DNA from: Mastigias papua
Lineage: Eukaryota; Cnidaria; Scyphozoa; Rhizostomeae; Mastigiidae
Direction: 5' to 3'
DNA: 64,000 nt
NCBI GenBank assembly: GCA_964019165.1
Contig: OZ025269.1
Span: forward strand, 21,246,516-21,310,515
A program made the translations under genes and the position numbers. Of the stretch, positions 10,646 through 21,688 are shown one piece after another. Positions within the stretch are counted from its first letter, which is position 1. Each line of letters begins with the position of its first letter. The notes under the pieces are model-generated. The model had not been told where the DNA came from. It saw only the letters and a list, made by a program, of their open reading frames with translations, and searched no databases.

Positions 10646-11936
10646 TTCATTTGTAAGGGAGGTGGGAACATTTGATTTGCAGCGTTTCTCCATGATCTCC
10701 AGAGCGTTGACTTTCAGAGTGCAATCTCCACATCCTAAGGCGATCCAAATCTAATGGCCAATAACTTCTACCATCTCTTCCTATCAATCCTTGATATCCA
10801 TGCACCTCTAAAGAGAGGCAGTGCAAAGCAGAGACCAGCTCCTGCTCCATGGCTCTCCTCCAAAATCAAATCTCTGTGCAAATCAGTAGAGGCTTATTAC
10901 AACAGCTTGGTTGACGAAACCTCCCATAATCCCAAAGATATCTGGAAAACAGTCAACAAAGTTTTGACTAAGGATAAAGCTAGAACATTTCCTTGCTCTG
11001 CAACTTTCAATGGTGAACACTTAAAAAAGCAAGGCGAAGTTGCAGAAGCTTTCAATAATCACATTGCTACAATAAGCCCTAAATTAGCTAATAAGATAAG
11101 AAGTGAGGCTGTAGATGACCATCTACAGTATCTACCTGCAGATTCGTCATCTATTGTACCTTACTTCGTTTTTAAAAAAGTTGATGAGAATCTTCTTAAT
11201 AGAGAAATAAATAAATTGAAATGCTCGAAATCTCCTAGACAAGATAGAATTCCAGTAAAAGTGATAAAGGACGCCGTTGATATATTTGCCAAGCCACTGG
11301 ACGCAATTTCCAATTCTTCGATGGAAGAGGGTGTCTTCACGGAGGCCTGGAAACTAGCTAAGATAACCCCGATTTACAAATCAGGGCAGAAAGCCGACTT
11401 AAATAACTATAAACCAATCTCTCTGCTCTCAGTACAATCAACGCTATTTCAAAAAATTGTACACAATCAACTTTCAATGCTCATGAAGGACAATGAGCTT
11501 TTCTCAAAATGCCAGCACGGCTTTTGACAACTCCATAGTACAGTTACGATACTTCTTGGTGTTACAGACTTGTGGTTTTCCAGCACCGATAGAAAAATGG
11601 TGAGCATAAGTGTCTTTGTAGATCTTCAAAAAGCCTTCGACACAGTGGACCAAGATCTACTTGAGTAAGATCGAGTCGCAGGGTTGTACAATGCAAGATA
11701 CCTCAGGGGTCATGCTTTGGGCCCCTTTTATTTATCATTTATGTGAATGACTTTCTGCACTGTCTTAGCATATCTTCCCCAAACATGTACGCAGACGATA
11801 CTACTGTGACATATTCAGCAGAAGATATTGAAGCTCTCTGTGACGATTTAAACGTGGAATTAGTCAACATCTCAGAGTGGACGCGAAGCAATAAACGTAG
11901 TCTGAAAGCTAGTAATTCCGAATTCCTGATCGTGCG
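10646..11936 (+). pseudogene. CR1-like LINE, linker and first half of reverse transcriptase
   Basis: Open frame 10754-11527 carries LDIHAPLKRGSAKQRPAPAP, NPKDIWKTVNKVL, FNNHIATISPKLANKI, INKLKCSKSPRQDRIPVKVI, FTEAWKLAKITPIYKSGQKA and NNYKPISLLSVQSTLFQKIV. A stop at 11525 interrupts CQHGF, and the RT continues in shifted frames: VFVDLQKAFDTVDQDLL (11611-11660), LGPFYLSF, then NMYADDTTVTYSA (11785-11823), which preserves the catalytic YADD. Two or more frameshifts and a deletion lie between the finger and palm motifs. The frame is cut at about 11936 by an antisense LINE insertion and resumes at 12973. 5' truncated, endonuclease missing. An inactive retrotransposon. Confidence 0.85.
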
Positions 11937-12972
11937 TAATTTCGTTTTATTTTCATGAGATTCACAAGAACAAACACTTGCAATACAAAAGCAAAGGGAG
12001 CATGGAAATATATAACAACCCTAAGACTTACACTTAACATAGAGACTAAAGTAATTACAAAATTGTTGCAAAAATATTAAACCACAAAATAATTAGAGTG
12101 GTGTTGCCCGTAGTGCCCATAGCGTCGGAAATTTGAATGAAAACTCACAAAGAGCTATCAAAGGAGAAAGCAAGTGTACCAAAGTTCTTGCTAATCTGCC
12201 AAGTTGGCGCCCAGGCATGATTGTCGACACCACTCTTATGATAAAGAAAAGCAAAGTTAAACAAAAAAAATAGATTTACACGAGAGAGTTAATAACTCAT
12301 TGGAACCGATCTGAGGCCGGAATATATTTCAATTTTGCCTCAAGAATGTTTACATTTGAATCGAAAGGTAACTTTTCTTGGCCATAAAGAAGTATTTGCA
12401 ATAGTTAATTGCTTGGAAGGTTTGATAGGCCGTGAGAACGCAATATCGCATTAACGCTTTCGAGAAGATCGCGTCTGTGTATATCATAGGCAAGGCAGAG
12501 CAGCAAAAAGTGCTCCTTATCCTCAATACGATCATTAACCAGGCACAAGGGATTTAAAGCATCCCTATAGTTATGTTTGAATTTGTGAAAATTTAGCATG
12601 CTGAGTCCAACGCGTAGGTGCGTTAAAATAGGTAAAGGTTTTGGACCGTGAATGCAGTATACTGATGTAGAGGGTGGACGAATGAGTCCTAGTAGTTGTT
12701 TCTTGAAAACATTCACTAAGCGGGATTCACGAATTTCAGGGCCAAGGTTTTTCCATTCTGACAAGCAGTTTAGGTAGAAAGTTGATTTGAATCTCTCTGT
12801 TCTTGCACGTATTTGCCCTATTGTAGCTCTTCTGTGCAGACTGTAGTTTGACTCCTGACGTTCAGGTATGGAACTTCTTGTGTAGTCCGGAGTCAAATGG
12901 TTGATAATCTTATAAAAGAGAACAAGATGTCTACTCCATCGACGGAGGTCGAGAGACTCCCAGCCAACTTAA
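11937..12972 (-). pseudogene. Antisense LINE 3' fragment inserted in the CR1-like LINE
   Basis: The minus strand reads GWESLDLRRWSRHLVLFYKI (from about 12960), NHLTPDYTR, then the open frame 12896-12405: RATIGQIRARTERFKSTFYL, NCLSEWKNLGPEIRESRLVN, VFKKQLLGLIRPPSTSVYCI, LTHLRVGLSMLNFHKFKHNY, and NPLCLVNDRIEDKEHFLLLC, a zinc-finger-like C-x-n-H-x3-C at the C-terminus of this LINE group. The 3' UTR would run down to about 11937. Its left edge interrupts SNSEFLIV and its right edge precedes QQPVQLKIGDDLL of the host LINE, so it clearly inserted into it. No poly(A) or target duplication was resolved. Confidence 0.8.
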
Positions 12973-13893
12973 TAGTATTCAGCAACCGGTGCAATTAAAG
13001 ATAGGCGATGATTTATTACGAAAGGTCCAGAAAGTAAAGTCTCTTGGGCTAGAAGTTGATGGAAATTTAACTTGGAATGAACAATATAAAGGTTTTAAGT
13101 ACAAAATTAAGTATGGGCTATCCTCAATTCGCAAACTAGCAAATATTTCACCTCAAACCAAGCTAGAGCAGGTCTACAGAGCCCTGGTTGAATCTCATCT
13201 AAGATATGGAAACGAACTATGGGATAGCTGATTAGATTCAAAACAAGATCATTTATAGCATCTCCAAGATAGGGCTCGTACGCTAATTGAAAATGCATAT
13301 TCAAAGGACGGGTGGGTGTGCAATTGGCTATCAGTCCTTAAACTTGCTAAATATGATAAGGCCGTAATGGCATATAAGATATTTAATAACTTATGTCCTG
13401 GCAGTCTTTATGGAAAATTCACCATGAGATCTCAGATATCGGCATATGAGACAAGAAACTGTCATGATATCAACGTCCCAAAGCAAAACCTGGAATTTTC
13501 CAAAAGAAGTTTCATTATTCTGGCGCTAAATTGTTGAATGAGATACCTCTCTAAATAAGAAATAGTCCCACAATTTCTGCGTTCAAACGAAAACTAAAAT
13601 CGTACTTGCTACACTAGCAACTAGCAACTTCCCAAAAGCACGGTATCTAGGAAGAGCAGCATTTATTTATTTTTTAGTCGTATATAGTAGTCTTCATTGT
13701 TTAAGTTTTATTTTGACATGCTTATGTATTTTAATTAGTATCACTATGTATCATCGCTGATTTATTGTAAAATGCTTATGTATTTTATTTATTTATTTCT
13801 GCTTATGTATTTTTATATATTTTAATCTAAACCAATATGTATTATCGCTGATAAAAACCATGGATAAATATTGAAAAATGAAATGAAATGAGT
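12973..13893 (+). pseudogene. CR1-like LINE, C-terminal part and 3' UTR (resumed)
   Basis: Continues the element of 10646-11936: KVKSLGLEVDGNLTWNEQYK, IRKLANISPQTKLEQVYRAL, VESHLRYGNELWDS, then stops, then WLSVLKLAKYDKAVMAYKIF and NNLCPGSLYGKF, and remnants of the C-terminal tail to about 13615. The 3' UTR contains a tandemly repeated block (CTTATGTATTTT... ATCATCGCTGAT/ATTATCGCTGAT, 13720-13860) and ends in a TGAAA-type tail, AAATGAAATGAAATGAG (13877-13893). The tail marks the true LINE 3' end. Confidence 0.85.
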
Positions 13894-14226
13894 GAATGCA
13901 AACCACTGGAAAATTTTCCTTGCAAGGTTAGCTTCCACGGTGCTTACTTTGAATTATTGATTTACCATAGTCAATCATACAGCAAGCCAGTAGTCAACTG
14001 TCTCTAATTGTCTGAGTATAGTCTTATAACGAGCAAAAGTTATACGTCAAAAGGTTTCAATTAGTAGATGAGATGAACATGGGTATTAAGCTTGGGTTGG
14101 GGTTTTTACTTCAGTTCCATCAAATTCTCCTTTCTTTTGGTACGGAATTGAATGAATACCGAATCATTCTGAGGTCGTACCCTAAAGTAGAATCATTATT
14201 ACTTAGGTCTGGATAAAACTTGTGGC
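13894..14226. other. Non-coding spacer
   Basis: No recognisable feature between two LINE copies. Confidence 0.4.
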
Positions 14227-15093
14227 ATGTTCTTTAATGTTCGACACTTTTTACTCATCAACATTTTGATTTGTCGTTACAATTCCTTATTTTCACCGTT
14301 CCTGCAGTATGGTATATTGGTTTGGTGTCTTACCTATGAGACTTATATAAATCCTGTGTTTTTGTTACAGAAGAGGGTAATAAAGGCAATTTTATTTCAG
14401 AACTTTGCTTCTCCTTCCACTCCAATCTTTTCTGACTTGAAGATTTTAAAGCTGCATGACATGTTTCAGCTGAAATTGTTATGTTTTGTTTATGATTGTG
14501 TCAATATAATTTCTCCCTTCTGTTTTCATTCTGTCTTTGAATTAGTTGAATCTTTTGATCTATGTTGTACTCGGCAAGCAAATAATAATATTATTTTTCT
14601 GAATCGAAAAAATACACTTCAATATGGTCTTAGATCAGTTCGTTACTTAGGAGTAAAATGTTGGAATAACTTTCCCCTGGAGATACAAAGTTCACCTTCT
14701 GCTTTTACTTTTCGTCTTAAACTTAAAACTTTTTTCTTTGATAACAATTACAGTTCATAAAAGGTCCCCATTCAACCTCTGTCAAATATTAAGTAGGCAA
14801 ATTTTGCAAATAATTTTTGAAATATTTTAAAAGACTTATCTGATCAGTTATAAATAGGAAGTGCTCTCTCCTTGATTAGCCTAGCTACTGAGAGAGCCCC
14901 TCCTTTAAGAAATTCCCCATGCAAGTCCTTTGTCTTCATGATATAATCACGTTGTCTTTTAGATTTCTGCTGTGGTGTCTGTCTTGTATTGATTAGTTTT
15001 GCAAGTTGTATTTAATTGTATTTCATTTGGGATTGTATGTAGAGGAATTTCAAAATTAAATGAAACTGAAACTGAAACTAAAACTAAGATAAA
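14227..15093 (+). pseudogene. L2/CR1-like LINE, C-terminal 177 codons plus 3' UTR and tail
   Basis: An uninterrupted frame to 14760 contains YNSLFSPFLQYGILVWCLTY, LLQKRVIKAILFQNFASPST, IFSDLKILKLHDMFQLKLLC, SPFCFHSVFELVE, NTLQYGLRSVRYLGVKCWNN and SAFTFRLKLKTFFFDNNY: the post-RT region of a CR1/L2-type LINE. The 3' UTR has an inverted pair (GTGCTCTCTC.../...GAGAGAGCCCC, about 14862-14902) and ends in a hexamer-like tail of GAAACT repeats (15063-15090). 5' truncated. The intact frame implies fairly recent insertion. Confidence 0.88.
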
Positions 15094-15530
15094 TATATTA
15101 TTTTATAATAAATACATTTGACTATGATAATGAATGAATAGTATTTAAAGTACTTTAAGAAGTTATGGTATTGGTTGCAGTTCTGCTTTAGATAACTTTT
15201 TCTTTGATAGCTTTGTTTTCCAATTAGTGCTGCTAGCGCGGATTCAGACTACAGCGATGTATGCTCAAGTTGCAGTCAGATTTTCCATTTGTGAAGTAGA
15301 GTACCTTGAAACGAACTACATTAAAATAGCTTTACATTTACATATTTCCATAATTATTTCTCTTGGCAATTGAAAAGTGACAGTTGTCTAAATGTGGAAT
15401 AGCTTGATGTCTTGAGCTTGGTTCTCGTTTCTCGTTCTCCCCTGTCCCACATTTTTCTCTGGCTCTGCGTAGTCGTCTAGCTTTATTCCGAGCGGCAGTC
15501 AGCTTGGCGGGAGAGGCAGTCACTTTAAAT
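15094..15530. other. Non-coding spacer, rising GC content
   Basis: No recognised coding sequence. GC content rises from about 15400 towards the candidate promoter at 15.53 kb. Confidence 0.35.
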
Positions 15531-15697
15531 CAACCAATCAGTATTAGAGCTGTCTTACGCGGACATTTGAAAGCGAATCAAAAAGTGCGCTGACTGCCGC
15601 AAAATTAGCATAAGTAACCGTGCATCGAAAAGTTTGACTGGAATGGAAGGAGCCATGTTGGTGCTTCCGCGGAGGAGCAAAACATCATACTCACAGC
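15531..15697 (+). promoter_or_regulatory. Candidate host promoter and first exon (CCAAT box to GTGAGT donor)
   Basis: Within a GC-richer island (15470-15760) an AACCAATCAG (15531-15540) has the CCAAT consensus. About 115 bases further, AGCCATG opens a frame (ATG 15655) of 43 bases, MLVLPRRSKTSYSQ, ending at CACAGC followed by GTGAGT (15698), a consensus splice donor. This arrangement is typical of animal promoters and short first exons, but there is no homology support and no downstream exon was recognised. Treat as a hypothesis. Confidence 0.25.
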
Positions 15698-15699
15698 GT

Positions 15700-17730
15700 G
15701 AGTAATGGCGAATCCGCTTGCAGTACTCCTTTGGACAGTAGAGAGCAAGTCATACTGACTGGCTTCTTTGTGTTTTCTCCATCAATGCCTCTATCTCGGA
15801 GGAACTACTCTGATAATGAGGGTCTGAGTTAGTCTTTGTTGAGGATACCGAATGTCTGTGCTATGGCATGAAAGGAGTATCGACTAAACCCCAAGGCTTG
15901 GATCATCTCCGGTGGTTGATCATTGAGCTCTACTCAAGTTTCATGATATTTAATGCTGCAATGCAATTAATTTGGTTCCTGTCAGGTGATTATCTTATGT
16001 TTATTAAGCATTTCCATGGGGATTGTTGTGTCAGTAATGGTTGGGTTGATGAATTTTAAACCCCGACTGCAGAATATGGCCTGTTTCGACGAGATCTCGT
16101 GTGTGCATGAGCAAAAGACTAGGTGTGCAAGTGTGCACTTGATCTCAGGTGTGCACTTGCAGTGTGCGATTGATTTTTTGGAATAGAACGTATAACCAGC
16201 TTATTCATTTTCTGTTCTTTTTCACATTGCAAGATTCTGTATCGAACAGCATGCACGTCAGCGCAATTTTGGTTTCATTATTATCATTATGATAGCCAGA
16301 CAGTATTAAAGTTTACCTATTAAGCTACGCCCTGTCATCTTTCAACACCCTATCACACCGATTTCTGGGTGGGCATTATCATTTGAGACAATAAATCTCT
16401 AGTGTGCAGTTGCCAAACTCTGCAATATGGATTTAAACTATACTATCTTATCCAAGTCCCAATGGTAGGTGGGGTGGGGGGGGGGGTTGGAATTTGAAAA
16501 GGCTTTATAGTACATGATGTAGGAATAGATGGGAGTTTGAAATTTTGTCAAGGGTTACTAGTATTCAGGTCATAATAGAGGATGGAGATTGTGATGCTAT
16601 GAATGATCTCTACAATGATAAATATAGTCAGTCAATTTTTAGTTTCCTGGTGATGATGTACTGGGAATCAGCATTTTGAAATAGTCCTGGCACCCAAATA
16701 AGAATTTTTAAGGTGGGAAATTTCCAAATATTGTGTAGTGGGGGGCACCAGTAAAACCAGAGAGTAGAGGAATCTGAATCGACTCTCATCAATTAACAGT
16801 TTCTATTCAATCAAGGAATCATGGAAAAAGAATAACTTTGTAATCCATGCTTTTATGTGAAGGTGCAGTACTTTGAGCATAATATTTGCAGAATAAGAAT
16901 TCAGCAATAATATGCCATTTCACTCTATAACCCTGAGTAGATGACATTTTATTGCTTGGATAAGACATTAGCCAGAATTTGAAGCTTCCCTTTGAGCAGT
17001 GTTAGAGGCTCTCAGATAATTTTGAACTTATATCATGCATCTGCTAGCATGGTTTTCAGCTATATTAATTATTATTTTTCTATTTGGTTAGAACATTGCT
17101 GATATCAACTGTTTTTATAATGCATGTTCACTTGTATTAGTGGTGATGGATCTCTTGCAATGTGCTTGAGGGGCATATAAAGCATTGAGGTGTTCATTAG
17201 TGCTTAGTATTATGCATCACATCATTTTCTGTCTGATTTAAAGGCTAAAGGTCCTAACTTTTGTATTCATGTGACTCTCTTTTGATTCAATTGGGTCATG
17301 TGATAAAGATAATGCCTCAGCAATCTTGGAAGAGGCTGCATAAATGTTTAATTTTCATTTGCGTGTGCAGTCACCCAGTGCATTCCATCAAAAGATATAA
17401 TGTTATTGCCTGATAGAAAGTGGAGGTGTTGAGAACTGAAATCTTTGTGAGGCATAACCAGGCAGTTTGTGTACATTAGAACTTAGGCCCAGCAAATAGA
17501 AGATTCCTTACAAACAAACTCTACATGACTTTGCTCTTGCCAGTAAGGGTCCAGGCATAAAAGTCCACAATGTTTCTTTTCTGCACAAAAAGGATAGAAG
17601 TAAATGGGCAAGGTAGTTGTACCACGAGGAAACAGCTAAGAGTCCCATATTACCTGTGCACTTATTGTCTTTTCTGTATGAATAGGACCTCAGTGTGCCC
17701 TCAAAGAAAGCTATCACCTCTATCACAATG
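15700..17730. other. Non-coding region (possible intron), poly-G tract
   Basis: No protein similarity recognised. A G-rich run with at least nine consecutive G lies at about 16470-16490. Otherwise unremarkable AT-rich DNA. Confidence 0.35.
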
Positions 17731-17907
17731 CAGTTAAAACCCATTAAGTCATAACATGGATAAGCCAGACTTTCACTTAGTCGGAATGATTTCTCATTCC
17801 CCTTGGATTCACTCCAACTTATCAAGAGACTCAGTGAATTCAGACATTCATTAACTGGGACCAATTTCCAATCTCTCTTGAGAGTCTGACATAACAGGAT
17901 TCTACTG
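17731..17907. mobile_element. Tigger/pogo-like MITE
   Basis: A 177-bp element whose ends are imperfect inverted repeats: left CAGTTAAAACCCATTAAGTC, right (reverse complement) CAGTAGAATCCTGTTATGTC, matching at about 15 of the first 21 positions. CAGT(N)GAA...GTTATGTC is the usual look of pogo/Tigger MITE ends. TA follows the right end (17908-17909), but the left flank is TG, so the target duplication is degraded. Internally it contains further ATTCAGACATTCATTAA-type repeats. No coding capacity. Confidence 0.6.
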
Positions 17908-17909
17908 TA

Positions 17910-18365
17910 TTGATCACCAGTTGATACCTCCTAAGTCTCAGGCACAGCTCCCAAAGTAATGAGCCAAGCAAGTAACATAGCTAGCATCTTGGCAGCCCCT
18001 TTGCATTATTCCTGGATAATAAATAGTCTGGACACTCATCAATCACTATCCTAGATTCTGGTGTTGGTCTTGGGAAATTCTGACTGCCTTGCAAATGGGT
18101 GTGGCTCTTAAGTGATGGATGCTCAATAGAAAGTTCTTATCTTATAAGCATCTATTAGCAATCTATTTAATTTCTACCTAAGGAATGTTGTATGTTTCTA
18201 AACAGAATGTCAAATAGGTGTAAATAGCAAGTGATATTATTTGAAGAATTTGAGATGAAGCACTAGAATACCTCCCATGCCATATTGCCAGGTTAATCAT
18301 AACATTGGCCCCAACAGTTTTCAGTACCTAAGTGAAACTTATGTACTACACAATTTATGATCTTA
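17910..18365. other. Non-coding spacer
   Basis: No recognisable feature. Confidence 0.4.
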
Positions 18366-19150
18366 TTAGAGAGTGCTGAAAACAACAGAAATTTGCTCTT
18401 TATTTGAGCTGATAGTGACTTTATAAGAGAGTATGGAGAAGTGCTTGGATAGTTTGATTTCAGAAATTATTTTTTTGTTCACTGCCCCAGCACAGCAAGA
18501 TATATAATTCTGGGTAGACTTTGATCTGTAAGTGGCATTTTTTGGAGAAGTATCAAAGTATTCTTTGAAAATTACCTCACGACTTTGAACTGTGAAATTA
18601 AGGAGAGTTTGAAAGCTGCCAGTGTCTATCATCTCATAGTATTTGGAATCATCCCTGTTACCTCAAAATGGTATATTTTCTCTCGCAAAAAATAGAGAAC
18701 AGTTTTAATGATTGGACATAACTTCAACCTATTCTTGCAGATAGTATCATCTGATTTCTTATTATTGAATATGTCTGTTGAAATTAATTTCACACTAAAG
18801 AAGGTTGTTTGACGGGTGCTTGATTTGATATGCTGTTTGAATCTTACTACTACATAGGACCAGTCTATGAAAGGACTTAAAACTAGTTTGTCTACTTTGG
18901 ATGAATTGACATGAAATTACACAAAGCAAACAGAAGGCACCATCAAAGAGTTTAGAGTGTTGAAACCATTTATAATCTTCAAACCAAAAACGAAAAACTT
19001 TCTTTCTCCCCATACAATTCTGCTCCAGATATTGCTGCAAATTTCATATTTTGGAGTATCTGTTCAGAGGTTATGTTTTGTCAAAAAACATTACCTATAT
19101 CTTTAGTATTTGTAGAATTATCCTTTAAAAGTGTTTCAGGCCTATGATCA
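18366..19150 (-). pseudogene. hAT-type transposase remnant (TTF/ZMYM-like, DUF4371 region)
   Basis: Reading the minus strand from about 19150: NSTNTKDIGNVF, then ERKKVFRFWFEDYKWFQHSK, LFDGAFCLLCVISCQ (the TTF-type zinc finger, WFxxYxWLxYSxxxDGAFCxxC), SFKSFHRLV, a frame break, then (18632-18366) GSFQTLLNFTVQSREVIFKE, SPKNATYRSKSTQNYISCC, ISEIKLSKHFSILSYKVTIS and SNKEQISVVFSTL. The second block is the start of the RNase-H-like catalytic domain shared by ZMYM1-like and other hAT transposases (normally SILADExxDxSNKEQ). Here the acidic residue position reads SYKVT, so a catalytic Asp/Glu is lost. The remaining ~400 residues, including the dimerisation domain, are absent. Dead. Confidence 0.75.
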
Positions 19151-19559
19151 GACAGAAAGGAAGGGAAGCTTTATCCATTACCTTTTTCATCAAGAAGGGA
19201 CATTGATTATGTTGCAACAGGGAAACAGATCTTGCCTGTATTCAAGCTAGAAGACACCAAGGATGAAGAAACCTTGGTCCTCAAATTTGTGACCTGTAAT
19301 TCTGTATCAGAATAGAGTGGATTTTCTCTACTTTCAAATATGAACCTGTATTAAGAGCAGGGCCCAAACTATTGCAAAGATACTGGTACAATGTGATCTG
19401 GTTGAAATAAAGGATTGACATCTTTACAACACCCAGCATAGTGGGACCATAACAAATGGATGTGTGAATGTGCAGCTTCTGGATTTTTGAGACTTAATTA
19501 AAGCATTTACTTACTTACTACTTACTGCACTAGCTGGTAGTACTTACGCCCTGATGTAT
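19151..19559. other. Non-coding spacer
   Basis: No recognisable coding feature; may include the degenerate 5' part of the hAT relic. Confidence 0.35.
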
Positions 19560-19859
19560 TCACCAAATCACAAACCTAAAGGCTATGGGATAGCTGAAAA
19601 ATCTACTAATAAGTTCAAATGTTTGCTCTGTTTTCAGTAAGGATAAGAAATGTGTTAGTGATGCATAGAAGGAGGCATTATGATACAGCTCAGCAGACAG
19701 AAGTGCTCTGAGTGTCAAGGATAATTTTTCATTGTCAGAGACAGCCACAGATATTGCAGTATACAGGGAATTACAATCACCACTTAATCTGGATAAATGC
19801 ACTACAATATAGGAAATCCAGCAGAACATCCCAAGGCCAAAATCAACTGAGACAAGCAA
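19560..19859 (-). pseudogene. Possible OTU-like protease domain fragment
   Basis: A 99-codon minus-strand frame contains LSRLSGDCNSLYTAISVAVS, NEKLSLTLRALLSAELYHNA and SFYASL. The pattern GDGNCLFxxIS...LRxxxxxELxxNxxFY is that of OTU-like and vertnin-like domains found in many invertebrate repeats. The catalytic-type Cys here sits in GDCNS instead of GDGNC, so the site is not conserved. The similarity is moderate and could be accidental. Confidence 0.35.
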
Positions 19860-20390
19860 TGCCTTTTAAACAATGTGCAAGCAAGTAGAAATTATACTGA
19901 TTTTTAGATTTCAGATTTTATATCTATCAGTATCCTACGTACAATCTATATTGAAACATAAACACAACATCCTTAGTTAAGATTTAAACTAAAACTAATA
20001 AACACAACAAGATCGATCAAAAGTAGAAAGAAACACAAATAATTCCAGGTATCACTATTCCACAGCCGTACTCAATGCATAGAGCAGTAAAAATTTTGTG
20101 ATATAAATCATGAAAACATTAAGGACCATGTTGTTTCATTTTTGACTAGCCATTTTCTAGCCATAAAGTCATAACCTGATATATATTCTGATCACATAGT
20201 TAGTCACTTCGTTGTATGAAAATCAACTTTGTTCTCTCATAGAGGTTGCTAGAACTTCTGTTTATTGTTTAGCTAGAGAATGATACAGCAATGAACTACC
20301 TTGCACAAAAAGTGTTATCTGGAGCTGGGAGTGGTATGGCCTAGCTTTTTCAACTCTGCAGTCGAATGTTCTCTAAGTAGGTCTGATTCC
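19860..20390. other. Non-coding spacer
   Basis: No recognisable feature. Confidence 0.4.
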
Positions 20391-20393
20391 TTA

Positions 20394-21017
20394 AGCCTGG
20401 TATCCATATAGTCGTTGAGGGTCGTTGACAGTCTTTCTCAGTCATTGTGGGTCGCTGACATAGGTGCATTTCCATATAGTCTTTGAGGGTCGTTGAGGTT
20501 CGTCGAGGGTCTTTGTGGGTCGTTCAAAGTATGTCAGAGTTGCAGCGCGCTCTAGGCCTTTCAAGCAACTGGCACCACAAAGAAAATTGTCAAGCATGAC
20601 AGAAACAGGCAAGGACTTTTTGTTGCTGGTCTATTCATTTGTGACATTAAATTCATTCAGACGAGATAGATAAGAACACAAAGACTGAAAAATTCTTTGT
20701 TACGTCTGCAGGATTGAAAAAAATGTTTGCTTAATTCACTATATAGGTAATAATACGTGAATCTCGGGCATAAAATCACACATGTTAAAGTCCCCTAACT
20801 TGGTATGATGTTGCTTGTCCGCCATCACGGGTGATATTGAGCTTTTTTTGGGTCGATGACAGGTTTTGTCAGTCGTTGCGACCCTCAACAACTCAGTCGT
20901 TAATGTGATTAAAATGACTATTGGGTTGTTTCCATATAGTCGTTGTGGGTCGCTGACAGTCTTTAAGCTTTAGGAAAGACCGTCAACGACCCTCAACGAC
21001 TATATGGATACCAGGCT
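20394..21017. mobile_element. Harbinger-type MITE with 3-bp TTA duplication
   Basis: 624-bp element. Left end AGCCTGGTATCCATATAGTC and right end (reverse complement) are identical over this stretch, and the inverted repeat continues to about 47 bp (GTTGAGGGTCGTTGAC in both). TTA flanks both sides (20391-20393 and 21018-21020), the TWA duplication of PIF/Harbinger elements. Subterminal sequences repeat the motif GGGTCGTTGA many times. No transposase is encoded; it would be mobilised in trans. Confidence 0.85.
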
Positions 21018-21184
21018 TTAAAGTTAATGAGCTTGTCAATTTTCGTCAAAAGATCTATTGTACACTTTCACAGCTTTGCTTGCTCCCCTAATGGTCACGC
21101 AGTCTTCCCATACCACTCCCCAAGTGAGGCTATAGTGCTAGAGCAAATCCATTTGATTCACTCCGGTTCACTCGTGGAAATTCT

Positions 21185-21246
21185 GCGGCAGTTGTGCGGC
21201 AGTTGTGCAGCAGCTGTAGGGCAGTTGTGAGGAAGTTGTAAGGCAG
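21185..21246 (+). repeat. 11-bp minisatellite
   Basis: About 5.6 tandem units of GCGGCAGTTGT with substitutions (GCAGCAGCTGT, AGGGCAGTTGT, GAGGAAGTTGT). Confidence 0.8.
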
Positions 21247-21688
21247 ATATCCATTATCTTTGGTTGATCCTGATCTGCCGCATAACCCCTCCTTAGAACA
21301 ATATAACCTGAATTGGTCTCAAAATCTATTATGAAAAGCTGCGCGGTCAGCTTGATAATGTATGCAATTTGCAACATAACACTTGCACCGCATAAATTAT
21401 TAAACTTCAATACGTGTTGAACGAAAACGATGTATGATTGCCAATCATTCCCAATGACATCATTGATCATTCCTCTTACCCTGAATACGAGGCAAAACAA
21501 TGAGGGGAGCAAAAGACAAAGGAAGATTGATCAGTCAGTATAAAGGTACATAGGGATTCAATGTTGGAGGCGGGTATAGAAAGAGCAAATAGATCCACAC
21601 AGTTTCGAAAAGCCAGACAACTTATTCCTGTTTGAGACAAAATAACTGCCTTCTGTAAGGTCATCTATCAAGTCCACACCAGTGGGCC
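21247..21688. other. Non-coding spacer
   Basis: No recognisable feature. Confidence 0.4.

Noticed and set aside
17508..17864. 118-codon minus-strand frame as a gene
   Set aside because: Half of it lies in the Tigger-like MITE (17731-17907) and the rest shows no similarity.
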